Shown here piece by piece: positions 43,859 through 54,268 of a DNA stretch of 64,000 nt. This DNA comes from Cereibacter_A azotoformans (GTDB lineage: Bacteria > Pseudomonadota > Alphaproteobacteria > Rhodobacterales > Rhodobacteraceae): assembly GCF_003050905.1 (NCBI RefSeq), contig NZ_QAOT01000007.1; one strand, written 5' to 3'. Positions within the stretch are counted from its first letter, which is position 1, and each line of letters begins with the position of its first letter. A model generated the notes under the pieces. That model saw only the letters and a program-made list of their open reading frames with translations, ran no database searches and had not been told where the DNA came from. Made by a program: the position numbers and the translations under genes.

Positions 43859-44209
43859 ATGATAGACTGGAACAGGATCGCGGCCCTGCGGGACGAGGTC
43901 GGCCCCGAGGGCTTTGACGAGGTGGTGCAGATGTTTCTCGAGGAGACGGACGCGACAATCCGAAGCCTCTCCGGGCGCCCGGATCCGGGCCTTGAGGAGA
44001 TGTTGCATTTCCTCAAGGGGTCCGCGCTCAACCTGGGCTTCGTCGCCGTCTCGCGTCTGTGCGAGGAAGGAGAGCGGCTCGCAGCCGGCGGGCGGGGATC
44101 CGAGGTCAACCTCGACGCTCTGATCGCAAGCTACCGCCGCGCGCGGATGGATTTCCTCAAGGGGCTGGAGCCTAGATCAGGAATTCCGCCAGCGCCTCAT
44201 CGCCCGTGA
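43859..44209 (+). CDS. HPt (histidine phosphotransfer) domain protein
   Basis: A 116-residue single-domain phosphotransfer protein. The four-helix HPt fold is suggested by FDEVVQMFLEETDATIRSLS, the phospho-accepting His50 in MLHFLKGSALNLGF (consensus H-x-L/F-K-G-S), and VSRLCEEGERLAAGG. No kinase is nearby. It is divergent from the response regulator-phosphatase gene and probably relays phosphate to it (inference). The 3' end overlaps the convergent ilvA gene by 38 nt, so its last ~12 codons are read in both directions. Confidence 0.85.
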   Translation: MIDWNRIAALRDEVGPEGFDEVVQMFLEETDATIRSLSGRPDPGLEEMLHFLKGSALNLGFVAVSRLCEEGERLAAGGRGSEVNLDALIASYRRARMDFLKGLEPRSGIPPAPHRP

Positions 44210-45419
44210 TGTCGCGATGCTTGAGACCGGCCGCCTCCATCACCTCGACGAGACGTTTGAAATTCTCGGCCTTCTTCGTCTCGATCCCGATCAGGACCGA
44301 GCCGAAGTTGCGCGCCGACTTCTTGAGATACTCGAACCGCGAGATGTCGTCGTCGGGGCCGAGCATCATCAGGAACTCGCGCAAGGCCCCGGGGCGCTGG
44401 GGCATCCGAAGGATGAAATACTTCTTGAGACCCGAGTAGCGTTGCGCCCTCTCCTTCACCTCGGGCAAGCGTTCGAAGTCGAAGTTGCCGCCCGACGTCA
44501 CGCAGACGACCGTCCGGCCGCGGATCTCCTCGGCAAGCTCGGGCAGCACATCCACCGAAAGGGCGCCCGCGGGTTCAAGCACGATGCCCTCGACGTTCAG
44601 CATCTCGAGCATGGTGATGCAGATCCGGTCCTCGGGCGCGAGCAGCACCTGTCCGGGCTGCGCCCAGTCGAGCATCGAGAAGGGCAGATCGCCCAGCCGC
44701 GCCACCGCCGCCCCGTCCACGAAGCTGTTCACCCGCGGCAGCGCCACCGGCCCGCCCGCCACAAGGGCCGCGCGCAGGCTGGCCCCGCCTTCCGGCTCGA
44801 CGAAGCGGAAGGCCGTGCCGGGTGCCTCGGATCGCAGGAAGGCCGTGACACCCGAGGCAAGCCCCCCGCCGCCCACCGGCAGAACCACCAGATCCGGCGC
44901 CCGGCCCAGCTGCTCGAGCAGTTCCACCCCGACGCTCGCCTGACCCTCGATCACATCGGGATCGTCGAAGGGGGCCAGGAAGTGCGCGCCCTGCTCGGCG
45001 CACCACGCCTGCGCGGCCGCGAGCGTCTGGTCGAAATAGTCGCCCGTCAGCACGATCTCGACCGCCTCGCCGCCGAAGGTGCGCGTCTTGTCGATCTTCT
45101 GCTGCGGCGTCGTCACCGGCATGAAGATCGTGCCCCGCACGCCGAAGTGCCGGCATGCATAGGCCACCCCCTGCGCATGGTTGCCCGCCGAGGCACAGAC
45201 GAAGGACCGCTGCTCGGGTCGCGCAGCGCGCACCTTGCGCATCGCCGTGAAGGCCCCCCGCAGCTTGTAGCTGCGCACCGGCGTCAGATCCTCGCGCTTC
45301 AGCCAGATCTCGGCCTGATACCGGGCCGAGAGATGGTCGTTGCGCTGGAGCGGCGTCTCGGGAAACAGATCGCGCAGGGCACGGGTGGCGGAACGGGCGT
45401 TTCGGGCAAACTGGGTCAT
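44172..45419 (-). CDS. ilvA: Threonine ammonia-lyase (threonine deaminase)
   Basis: A 415-residue PLP enzyme converting threonine to 2-oxobutanoate, the first committed step to isoleucine. The Schiff-base Lys52 is in VRSYKLRGAF, the PLP-phosphate loop is VGGGGLASG, and SAGNHAQGVAYA is the substrate-binding segment. A single C-terminal ACT-like regulatory domain (YFILRMPQRPGALREFLMML) gives the shorter form of the biosynthetic enzyme. The start is ATG at 45419; GTG at 45425 is possible. It converges on the HPt gene with 38 nt overlap. Confidence 0.93.
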   Translation of the reverse strand: MTQFARNARSATRALRDLFPETPLQRNDHLSARYQAEIWLKREDLTPVRSYKLRGAFTAMRKVRAARPEQRSFVCASAGNHAQGVAYACRHFGVRGTIFMPVTTPQQKIDKTRTFGGEAVEIVLTGDYFDQTLAAAQAWCAEQGAHFLAPFDDPDVIEGQASVGVELLEQLGRAPDLVVLPVGGGGLASGVTAFLRSEAPGTAFRFVEPEGGASLRAALVAGGPVALPRVNSFVDGAAVARLGDLPFSMLDWAQPGQVLLAPEDRICITMLEMLNVEGIVLEPAGALSVDVLPELAEEIRGRTVVCVTSGGNFDFERLPEVKERAQRYSGLKKYFILRMPQRPGALREFLMMLGPDDDISRFEYLKKSARNFGSVLIGIETKKAENFKRLVEVMEAAGLKHRDITGDEALAEFLI

Positions 45420-45537
45420 GCGCACACCCTAGCCGCTTCCGTCAGCCTCCGCCACGCCCTCGCACGCCTGCGCCCCTTGTTCAGAACGGCGAAGTTCACT
45501 AGACCGGCGTGCGAACTTTCCCGCCATGGAGCCCCGC

Positions 45538-46764
<1,227 letters not shown>

Positions 46765-46779
46765 GAGGCCCGCAGGCGG

Positions 46780-46803
46780 AACCGGCGCCGGGCGGCGCCG
46801 GTT
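46780..46803 (+). terminator. argG terminator hairpin
   Basis: A perfect 10-bp stem AACCGGCGCC/GGCGCCGGTT with a 4-nt loop begins 15 nt past the argG stop, followed by GACCTCCTTTCC. The next gene starts 33 nt later with its own AGGGAGAGGAG ribosome-binding site. Confidence 0.65.
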
Positions 46804-46836
46804 GACCTCCTTTCCCAAGGGAGAGGAGACCCTGAA

Positions 46837-47502
46837 ATGAGCCTCAAGAAAGTCCTCGGGTTGATGCTGGCCTCGCGGATGGCCGGGCGCGGCGGGCGCG
46901 CGGGAGGGCTCGGTTCGGCCGCCGCCCTTGGCGCGGGTGTCAGCAAGAAGGCCGGAATGGCCGCCCTTGCCTACATGGCCTACCGCGCGTGGCAGGACCA
47001 GCCGTCGCGCGCGCCGGGCACGGCCACGGGCGGCACGTCTGGCAGCGCGTCGGGCGGCATCGGCGGCATGATCGGCGGCGTCATCGACAGCCTGACCGGC
47101 CAACAGAACGGCGCGCAACCGCAACAGATGGCGGATCAACCCTTCGAAGAGGCGATTTCGGACGCAAAGGCCCTGCTTTTGCTGCAGGGGATGGTGGCCG
47201 CGGCCTGGGCCGACGGCGCGCTCTCGACGGATGAGCGGCAGCGCATCATCGACCAGCTCGACGCCGCGGGTGCCGACGCGGACGATCGGCGTCTGGTGGA
47301 GCGCGAGATCGCGCATCCCCAACCGCTCGACCGCCTGCTGGAGCAGGTGCGCGATCAGGAGACGGCCGAGCAGTTCTACCTGGCCTCGCGCGCGGCGGTC
47401 GATCCCACGACCAGCGCGAACCGTGCCTATCTCTGCACGCTGCGGGGCCGGCTGAACCTGTCGGAAGCCGAGGTGCGTGAGGTCGAGGCCCTCACGTCCT
47501 GA
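46837..47502 (+). CDS. DUF533 (TerB-like) protein
   Basis: A 221-residue protein. The N-terminal ~50 residues are basic and Gly/Ala-rich with a hydrophobic patch (AGMAALAYMAYRAW). A low-complexity Gly/Ser/Thr linker follows (residues ~55-85). The C-terminal TerB-like helical domain has LLLLQGMVAAAWADGALSTDERQRIIDQL and ASRAAVDPTTSANRAYL. This matches the DUF533/YebE family, whose members have no defined function. An AGGGAGAGGAG ribosome-binding site precedes the ATG. Its 3' end overlaps the convergent sulfotransferase gene by 11 nt. Confidence 0.82.
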   Translation: MSLKKVLGLMLASRMAGRGGRAGGLGSAAALGAGVSKKAGMAALAYMAYRAWQDQPSRAPGTATGGTSGSASGGIGGMIGGVIDSLTGQQNGAQPQQMADQPFEEAISDAKALLLLQGMVAAAWADGALSTDERQRIIDQLDAAGADADDRRLVEREIAHPQPLDRLLEQVRDQETAEQFYLASRAAVDPTTSANRAYLCTLRGRLNLSEAEVREVEALTS

Positions 47503-48214
47503 TGCGATGGGCGGCGAGGCGCTCGTAATGGGGCAGCGCCTGCCGCACCAGTTCGGCATCCGGCGGGCTCAGGTCGGGAAGTGGCCCTTCCGGCTCGTCG
47601 AATCCGGTCGAGCGATGGACGGCGCCATACCAGTGCGAGGCCCAGATGCCATCCGACGGATGGCCGCCGGCCGGCCAGTTCAGCATCGCCTCGGAGTAAG
47701 GGATGCCGAGCCCCGCGCAGAGGTTCGCAAGCGCCGCTCCGGGGTTGCGCCGGATATCGGCGCTGTCGATCACCAGCGGCGGCCGGCCGAGCCAGCCTGC
47801 GACCTCGTCGAACAGCTCGGCCTGCTGGACGTATCCGATGTCGGCCAGCGTCGGACCTTCCCGCTTTCTGGCGTAGCTGGCCACGACGCGGGCCGGGTGA
47901 CGAATCAGGAAAACATTTTCACAACTGCGCATGAAGCTCCGGTCAAAGCCCGGGACCAGGTGCATGGTCATCTGCTTCTGATAGAACAGCGGCTCGCCGC
48001 CGGGTGCATCGCCCGCGCAGCGACGCGCGATCACGTCCGGGTCGGTCTCGTGAGCGGCGAGGATCTGCGCACGCATCGGATGGTCGATCCCCGTGACCTT
48101 CAGATAGGCCGCGTAGAACGGTTCGTCCCACACGCCGCAGTCGCCGCGCGTCGCGAAGGCATACATCATGGCCGTCGAGAGGTTCCGCGGCCCCGACCAC
48201 ATCGCGATCCTCAT
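47492..48214 (-). CDS. Sulfotransferase-family protein
   Basis: A 240-residue P-loop protein. The PAPS 5'-phosphosulfate loop equivalent is MWSGPRNLSTAMMYAFATRGD at the very N-terminus, and the 3'-phosphate motif is FLIRHPARVVASYARKRE near residue 108. The C-terminal half (NLCAGLGIPYSEAMLNWPAGG) resembles bacterial aliphatic sulfotransferases. The acceptor is unknown. It overlaps the upstream aminotransferase gene by 4 nt, implying a shared pathway or complex. A pure nucleotide-binding role without sulfate transfer cannot be excluded. Confidence 0.78.
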   Translation of the reverse strand: MRIAMWSGPRNLSTAMMYAFATRGDCGVWDEPFYAAYLKVTGIDHPMRAQILAAHETDPDVIARRCAGDAPGGEPLFYQKQMTMHLVPGFDRSFMRSCENVFLIRHPARVVASYARKREGPTLADIGYVQQAELFDEVAGWLGRPPLVIDSADIRRNPGAALANLCAGLGIPYSEAMLNWPAGGHPSDGIWASHWYGAVHRSTGFDEPEGPLPDLSPPDAELVRQALPHYERLAAHRIRT

Positions 48215-49110
48215 GCCGCCACCATCGCCTTGTAGAGATCGCGGATCCGTCGCGTCATCAGACCCATGTCGCCCGTTCCGATCCGCCGACCGTCGATCGT
48301 GCCGACCGGGGTCTGCGCGCCGAAGGTGCCGGTCAGGAAAGCCTCGTCGGCCGAGTAGGTCTCGACCAGCGAAAAGTTCTTCTCGAAGACCGGAATGCCT
48401 TCCGCGCGGCAGATCTGGATGACTTTTCCACGGGTTATGCCGTTCATGCAGTAGTCCCCCGTGGACGTCCAGACCTCGCCCTTGCGCACGATGAAGAAGT
48501 TGCAGGCGTTGGTCGTGTTCACGAAGCCGTGGACATCGAGCATCAGCGCCTCGTCGGCCCCCGCCTTTTCGGCCGCGATGCAGGCGAGGATGCAGTTCAG
48601 CTTGGAATGGGAGTTCAGCTTGGGGTCCTGGCTCATCGGCAGGCCACGGATGTGCGGCACGGTCGCGAGGCGGATGGGACGTGGAACCCTGGGCCGCGAA
48701 TGCTCCATGATGATGGCGATGGTCGGCCCCTGCCGCGACAGCGAGGGATGCTGGAACGGCCGGGTCTTGACGCCGCGCGTGACCATCAGGCGCGCGTGGG
48801 CGTCCGTGACCATTCCGTTGGCCTCGGCCGTGTCGTGGATCGCCCGCCGAAGCGCGGCGCGATCCAGCCCGATCTCGAGATCGATCGCCAGCGCCGCCTC
48901 GAACAGCCGGTCGAGATGCTCGTCAAGAAAAGCCCAGCGCCCGTCATAGAGGCGGATGCCCTCCCACACGCCGTCGCCCAGCATGAAGCCCGAGTCATAG
49001 ACGGACACCAGCGCCTCGGCCTTGGGTAGGATACGGCCGTTCAACCAGATGCGGATCGTCTCGTTCCGGCTGTCTTCCTCGGCCTGATGGGTGGTGATCT
49101 GTTCGGTCAT
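48211..49110 (-). CDS. Class IV (branched-chain/D-amino acid-type) aminotransferase
   Basis: A 299-residue PLP enzyme of fold IV. Signature stretches: IWLNGRILPKAEALVSVYDSGFMLGDGVWEGIRLYDG near the start, the catalytic Lys in NSHSKLNCILACIAAEKAGADEALMLD, and NTTNACNFFIVRKGEVWTS with GITRGKVIQICR. It is shorter than IlvE and lacks the arginine pattern that would fix an L-branched-chain role, so substrate is open. The second of two adjacent ATGs (49110) has better spacing to GGGAG. It heads a two-gene unit with the sulfotransferase. Confidence 0.85.
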   Translation of the reverse strand: MTEQITTHQAEEDSRNETIRIWLNGRILPKAEALVSVYDSGFMLGDGVWEGIRLYDGRWAFLDEHLDRLFEAALAIDLEIGLDRAALRRAIHDTAEANGMVTDAHARLMVTRGVKTRPFQHPSLSRQGPTIAIIMEHSRPRVPRPIRLATVPHIRGLPMSQDPKLNSHSKLNCILACIAAEKAGADEALMLDVHGFVNTTNACNFFIVRKGEVWTSTGDYCMNGITRGKVIQICRAEGIPVFEKNFSLVETYSADEAFLTGTFGAQTPVGTIDGRRIGTGDMGLMTRRIRDLYKAMVAA

Positions 49111-49174
49111 CATCGGCTCCCTGTTCGGGTCCGAGGCTAGACCGGCGGCGGCAGCGCGCCAAGGGTTTCGGCAA

Positions 49175-49205
49175 GCGGGCGGCCGGTGTGACACCCGCCG
49201 CCCGC
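49175..49205 (-). terminator. Extended GC hairpin after maeB
   Basis: A 9-bp stem (GCGGGCGGC/GCCGCCCGC) enclosing a C:C mismatch and a 5-bp GGTGT/ACACC stem, 13 nt past the maeB stop. No T-run follows on the minus strand. It separates maeB from the aminotransferase operon. Confidence 0.55.
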
Positions 49206-49217
49206 AGCCTTGTTCCG

Positions 49218-51473
49218 TCAGCCCACCTTGCAGGCCGCCATGACGGCCATGTTCAGGATGTCGTTCACGGTGGAGTTGACCGAGCAGATCTGGATCGGCT
49301 TCGACACGCCGGTGAGGATCGGCCCGATGACGGTGGCCCCGGCCATCTCCTGCATCAGCTTGATCGAGATCGAGGCCGAGTGCCGCGCGGGCACGACGAG
49401 GATGTTCGCGGGCCCGCTCAGCCGGCAGAACGGATATTGCGCCATGGCCGCCGGGTTCAGCGCCACGTCCACGGTCATTTCGCCCTCATATTCGAAATCG
49501 ACCTTCATCGCGTCCAGCACGCGCGAGGCAGCGCCCATCTTCGCCGCCCGCTCGGAGACCGGATAGCCGAAGGTCGAGAAGGAGACGAAGGCCACCCGCG
49601 GCTCCAGCCCGAGGTTGCGCGCCACGCGGGCCGACTTGATGGCGATGTTGGCCAGATCCTCGGGCTCGGGCCATTCATGCACCAGCGTGTCGGCGATTAG
49701 GACGATCCGGCCCTTGTGCAGCAGCGCCGTCACGCCCACGGCCCCGTCCGACGCCTTGGCGTCGAAGACGTGGTTGATGAGCTGCATGACATAGGCCGAC
49801 TTGCGCGTGGCCCCGGTCACGAGGCCGTCGCCATGCCCATGCGCCAGCATCAGCGCCGAGAACACATGCCGGTCGCGCGTCGCCAGCCGCTGGATGTCGT
49901 AGCTGTCGAAACCGCCGCGCTGGAGGCGGTTGTAGAGGAACTGCTTGTAGGCATCCATGTGGCGCGAGTTGGCGGCGTTCACCACCTCGAGCTCGCGCAC
50001 CGCATCGCCGAGGCCGGCGGCCTCCAGCTTCTCGCGCACATCATGCTCGCGGCCCACCACCAGCGCCTTGCCCATGCCGGCGCGCTGGTAGGCCACGGCG
50101 GCGCGCAGCACGCGCGGATCGTCGCCCTCGGCAAAGATCATCCGGGCCTGCGCGGCCTTGGCCCGCGCATGGATGCCCTGCAGGATCGAGGCGGTCGGGT
50201 CCATCCGCGACTTGAGCGCCAGTTCATAGCCCTGCAGGTCGATGATCGGGCGGCGCGCAACGCCGGTATCCATCCCCGCCTTCGCCACCGCCGGCGGGAT
50301 CGTGTAGATCAGCCGCGGATCGAACGGCGTGGGAATGATGTAGTCGCGCCCGAACGAGAGCTTGCGGCCGTAGGCCATCGCCACCTCGTCCGGCACATCC
50401 TCGCGCGCAAGCGCGGCCAGCGCCTTGGCGCAGGCGATCTTCATCTCGTCGTTGATGGCGCGGGCGTGGATGTCCAGTGCGCCGCGGAACAGGTAGGGGA
50501 AGCCCAGGACGTTGTTCACCTGGTTCGGATAGTCCGACCGGCCGGTCGCCACAATCGCATCGGCGCGGACGGCGTGGGCCTCTTCGGGCGTGATCTCGGG
50601 ATCGGGGTTCGCCATGGCGAAGATCACCGGGTTCTCGGCCATCGAGGCCACCATCGCCGGCGTCACCGCGCCCTTGGCCGAGACGCCGAGGAAGACATCG
50701 GCCCCCACCATCGCCTCTTCCAGCGTGCGGCAGTCCGTCTTGGCCGCATGGGCCGACTTCCACTGGTTCATGCCCTCGGTGCGGCCCTGCCAGATCACGC
50801 CCTTGGTGTCGCACATGATGCAGTTGTCGTGGCGCGCGCCCATGGTCTTGAGGAGTTCCAGGCAGGCAATCCCCGCCGCCCCGGCGCCGTTCAGCACGAT
50901 GCGGCAATCCTCGATCTTCTTGCCAGACAGCTCCAGCGCGTTGATGAGGCCCGCGGCGCAGATCACCGCCGTGCCGTGCTGGTCGTCATGGAACACCGGG
51001 ATGTCCATGAGTTCCTTCAGGCGCTGCTCGATGATGAAGCACTCGGGCGCCTTGATGTCCTCGAGGTTGATGCCGCCGAAGGTCGGCCCCATCAGCTTCA
51101 CGGCCTGGATGATCTCGTCCGGGTCTTCGGTGTCCAGCTCGATGTCGATGGCGTTGACGTCGGCGAAGCGCTTGAAGAGCACCGCCTTGCCCTCCATCAC
51201 CGGCTTCGAGGCCATCGCGCCGAGGTTGCCCATGCCGAGGATCGCGGTCCCGTTCGAGATCACGGCCACCATGTTGCCCTTGACCGTGTAGTCATAGACC
51301 GTCTCGGGCGCGTCGGCGATCGCCTGCACCGGGACGGCCACCCCTGGCGAATAAGCGAGGCTCAGGTCGCGCTGCGTCGCCATGGGCGTCGAGGCGACGA
51401 TCTCGTATTTGCCCGGCCGCGGTTCGAGATGGTAGAGAAGCGCCTCTTCGGGCGTGATCTTTGTCTTGGTCAT
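49218..51473 (-). CDS. maeB: NADP-dependent malic enzyme-phosphotransacetylase fusion
   Basis: A 751-residue MaeB-type protein. The malic enzyme part (about 1-430) has YSPGVAVPVQAI, GNLGAMASKPVMEGKA, the metal/substrate region VFHDDQHGTAVICAAGLINAL, the NAD(P) loop NGAGAAGIACLEL and FAMANPDPEITPEEA. The C-terminal ~320 residues resemble phosphotransacetylase (FAEGDDPRVLRAA, ATRKSAYVMQLIN, ANILVVPARHSASISIKLMQ) and usually regulate rather than catalyse. It decarboxylates malate to pyruvate, supplying NADPH. The start is ATG at 51471-51473; the longer frame is not conserved. It is divergent from mutS. Confidence 0.95.
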   Translation of the reverse strand: MTKTKITPEEALLYHLEPRPGKYEIVASTPMATQRDLSLAYSPGVAVPVQAIADAPETVYDYTVKGNMVAVISNGTAILGMGNLGAMASKPVMEGKAVLFKRFADVNAIDIELDTEDPDEIIQAVKLMGPTFGGINLEDIKAPECFIIEQRLKELMDIPVFHDDQHGTAVICAAGLINALELSGKKIEDCRIVLNGAGAAGIACLELLKTMGARHDNCIMCDTKGVIWQGRTEGMNQWKSAHAAKTDCRTLEEAMVGADVFLGVSAKGAVTPAMVASMAENPVIFAMANPDPEITPEEAHAVRADAIVATGRSDYPNQVNNVLGFPYLFRGALDIHARAINDEMKIACAKALAALAREDVPDEVAMAYGRKLSFGRDYIIPTPFDPRLIYTIPPAVAKAGMDTGVARRPIIDLQGYELALKSRMDPTASILQGIHARAKAAQARMIFAEGDDPRVLRAAVAYQRAGMGKALVVGREHDVREKLEAAGLGDAVRELEVVNAANSRHMDAYKQFLYNRLQRGGFDSYDIQRLATRDRHVFSALMLAHGHGDGLVTGATRKSAYVMQLINHVFDAKASDGAVGVTALLHKGRIVLIADTLVHEWPEPEDLANIAIKSARVARNLGLEPRVAFVSFSTFGYPVSERAAKMGAASRVLDAMKVDFEYEGEMTVDVALNPAAMAQYPFCRLSGPANILVVPARHSASISIKLMQEMAGATVIGPILTGVSKPIQICSVNSTVNDILNMAVMAACKVG

Positions 51474-51601
51474 GAGGGGGCCATCCTGTGCAAGCACGGC
51501 CCTTCTAGCGCCGCGCCGCCCTCGCAACAATCACCAAGGATTTGCGGCTTTTCCCCGCAGAGGCGCTTTTGTAGGGTCGGCCGACCTGCAGGGGAGATGA
51601 T

Positions 51602-54232
51602 GTGAGCGACGACACCGTCACGCCGATGATGGCGCAATATCTGGAGATCAAGGCGCAGCACCCCGGCGCGATCCTGTTCTACCGGATGGGCGACTTCTAC
51701 GAGATGTTCTTCGAGGATGCGGCGCTGGCGGCCGAGGCGCTGGACATCGCGCTGACCAAGCGCGGCAAGCACAAGGGCGAGGATATCGCCATGTGCGGCG
51801 TGCCGATCCATGCCGCCGAGGGCTACCTGCTGACGCTGATCCGCAAGGGGTTCCGCGTCGCCATCGCCGAGCAGATGGAGGATCCGGCCGAGGCGAAGAA
51901 ACGCGGCTCCAAGTCCGTTGTCCGGCGCGAGGTGGTGCGGCTCGTCACCCCCGGCACGCTGACCGAGGACAGCCTGCTGGAGGCGCGGCGGCACAACTTC
52001 CTCTGCGCATTCGCCGAGATCCGCGACGAGGCGGCACTCGCCTGGGCCGACATCTCGACCGGCGAATTCAGCGTCACGCCCTGCCCGCTGCCCCGCCTTC
52101 TGCCCGAGCTTGCCCGCCTCGCGCCGCGCGAACTGCTGGTGGCCGACGAACGCCCGCTCGACTGGATCGAGGAGGTGGGATGCGCCCTGACCCCTCTCGC
52201 CCGCGCGAGCTTTGACAGCGCCTCGGCCGAAAAGCGGCTCTGCACGCTCTTCGGGGTCGGCACGCTGGACAGCTTCGGCAACTTCACCCGCCCCGAGCTG
52301 TCGGCCATGGGCGCGCTGGTCGATTACCTCGACCTCACGCAGCGCGGAAAGCTGCCGCTCCTGCGCCCGCCCGTGCGCGAGGTCGCGGGCGGCACGGTGC
52401 AGATCGACGCCGCCACCCGGCGCAACCTCGAGATCACGCAAGCCCTCACCGGCGGGCGCGAAGGTTCGCTGCTATCAGCGGTGGACCGCACCGTCACCGC
52501 CCCCGGCGCCCGCCTGCTCGAGCGGCGGCTCTCCAGCCCCTCGCGCGACCTTGGCCTGATCCACAACCGGCTCGCGGCTGTGAGCTGGCTGACGGACGAG
52601 CCGCGGCTGCGCGAGGATCTGCGGGCGAGCCTGCGCCGCGTGCCGGACATGGACCGCGCCCTCTCGCGGCTCGCGCTCGACCGTGCCGGGCCACGGGACA
52701 TGGCGGCGATCCGCGCCGGCCTCACGCAGGCCGAGGCCATCGCAGGCCGTATGCCGGCCGACGCACCTTCCCTGCTCGCGGAGACACTCGAGGCGCTCCG
52801 CGGCCACGAGAACCTCGTGGAACTCCTCGATCAGGCGCTGGTGGCCGAGCCGCCGCTGCTGGCGCGCGACGGCGGCTTCATCGCCCCGGGCTTCGATGGT
52901 GACCTCGACGAGACACGGCGCCTGCGCGACGAGGGCCGCGGCGTGATCGCGTCGATGCAGGCCGGCTTCATCGAGACGACCGGCATCCAGAGCCTGAAGA
53001 TCAAGCACAACAACGTGCTCGGCTATTTCATCGAAGTCACCTCGACCCACGCCGAAAAGATGCTCTCACCCCCCCTGTCCGAGAGCTTCATCCACCGCCA
53101 GACGACCGCGGGGCAGGTGCGCTTCACCACCGTCGCCCTCTCGGAACTCGAAACGCGCATCCTGAACGCCGGGAACCGCGCGCTCGAACTCGAGAAGATG
53201 CATTTTGCGGCGCTGCGGACGGCGATCCTCGATCAGGCGGGCGCGATCGGCCGCGCCGCCCGGGCGCTGGCCGAGGTGGACCTGATCGCGGCCTTCGCCG
53301 ACCTCGCCGTGGCCGAGGACTGGACCGAGCCGCAGGTGGACGACAGCCGCGCCTTCGCCATCGAGGCCGGCCGGCATCCGGTCGTCGAGCGTGCCCTCCG
53401 CCGGACCGGCACGCCCTTCGTGGCGAACGACTGCGACCTGTCCAAGGCCGAGACGCCGGCCGTCTGGCTCATCACCGGGCCGAACATGGCCGGTAAATCC
53501 ACCTTCCTGCGCCAGAACGCACTGATCGCGCTGCTCGCCCAAGCGGGCAGCTTCGTCCCGGCCCGCCGGGCCCATATCGGCCTCGTCAGCCAGATCTTCA
53601 GCCGCGTCGGCGCCTCGGACGATCTGGCCCGCGGCCGCTCGACCTTCATGGTCGAGATGGTCGAAACCGCCGCCATCCTGAACCAGGCCGATGACCGCGC
53701 GCTTGTGATCCTCGACGAGATCGGCCGCGGTACAGCCACCTGGGACGGGCTCTCGATCGCCTGGGCCACGCTCGAGCATCTGCACGACACGAACCGCTGC
53801 CGCGCGCTCTTCGCCACCCACTACCACGAGATGACGGCGCTCGCCGGCAAGCTCACCGGCGTCGAGAACGCCACCGTGTCCGTCAAGGAATGGCAGGGCG
53901 AGGTGATCTTCCTGCACGAGGTCCGGCGCGGCGCGGCTGATCGGTCCTATGGTGTGCAGGTGGCGCGGCTCGCGGGCCTTCCCGCCTCGGTGATCGAGCG
54001 CGCACGTACCGTCCTCGACGCGCTCGAGTCCGGCGAACGCGAGAGCGGTCCACGGCGGCGGGCGCTGATCGACGACCTGCCGCTCTTTCGCGCCGCCCCG
54101 CCGCCGCCCGCCCCCGCCGCTCCTCCCAAAGCCTCGCAGGTGGAAGAGCGGCTGCGCGCGATCCAGCCCGACGACCTCAGCCCGCGCGAGGCGCTCAAAC
54201 TCCTCTACGATCTCCGGGCCCTCCTGCCCTGA
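51602..54232 (+). CDS. mutS: DNA mismatch repair protein MutS
   Basis: An 876-residue mismatch-recognition ATPase. The N-terminal mismatch-binding motif is FYRMGDFYEMFFEDA (Phe-x-Glu), followed by connector, core and clamp domains. The ATPase has Walker A TGPNMAGKST at about residues 625-634, Walker B LVILDEIGRGTATWDGLSIAWA and the helix-turn-helix at the C-terminus. It starts at GTG 51602 with GGGGAGA upstream; this is 27 nt into the divergent spacer shared with maeB. The length matches alphaproteobacterial MutS. Confidence 0.97.
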   Translation: MSDDTVTPMMAQYLEIKAQHPGAILFYRMGDFYEMFFEDAALAAEALDIALTKRGKHKGEDIAMCGVPIHAAEGYLLTLIRKGFRVAIAEQMEDPAEAKKRGSKSVVRREVVRLVTPGTLTEDSLLEARRHNFLCAFAEIRDEAALAWADISTGEFSVTPCPLPRLLPELARLAPRELLVADERPLDWIEEVGCALTPLARASFDSASAEKRLCTLFGVGTLDSFGNFTRPELSAMGALVDYLDLTQRGKLPLLRPPVREVAGGTVQIDAATRRNLEITQALTGGREGSLLSAVDRTVTAPGARLLERRLSSPSRDLGLIHNRLAAVSWLTDEPRLREDLRASLRRVPDMDRALSRLALDRAGPRDMAAIRAGLTQAEAIAGRMPADAPSLLAETLEALRGHENLVELLDQALVAEPPLLARDGGFIAPGFDGDLDETRRLRDEGRGVIASMQAGFIETTGIQSLKIKHNNVLGYFIEVTSTHAEKMLSPPLSESFIHRQTTAGQVRFTTVALSELETRILNAGNRALELEKMHFAALRTAILDQAGAIGRAARALAEVDLIAAFADLAVAEDWTEPQVDDSRAFAIEAGRHPVVERALRRTGTPFVANDCDLSKAETPAVWLITGPNMAGKSTFLRQNALIALLAQAGSFVPARRAHIGLVSQIFSRVGASDDLARGRSTFMVEMVETAAILNQADDRALVILDEIGRGTATWDGLSIAWATLEHLHDTNRCRALFATHYHEMTALAGKLTGVENATVSVKEWQGEVIFLHEVRRGAADRSYGVQVARLAGLPASVIERARTVLDALESGERESGPRRRALIDDLPLFRAAPPPPAPAAPPKASQVEERLRAIQPDDLSPREALKLLYDLRALLP

Positions 54233-54268
54233 GATCGCTTTCATTCTGGTTCAAATATCCCGCGGGGG

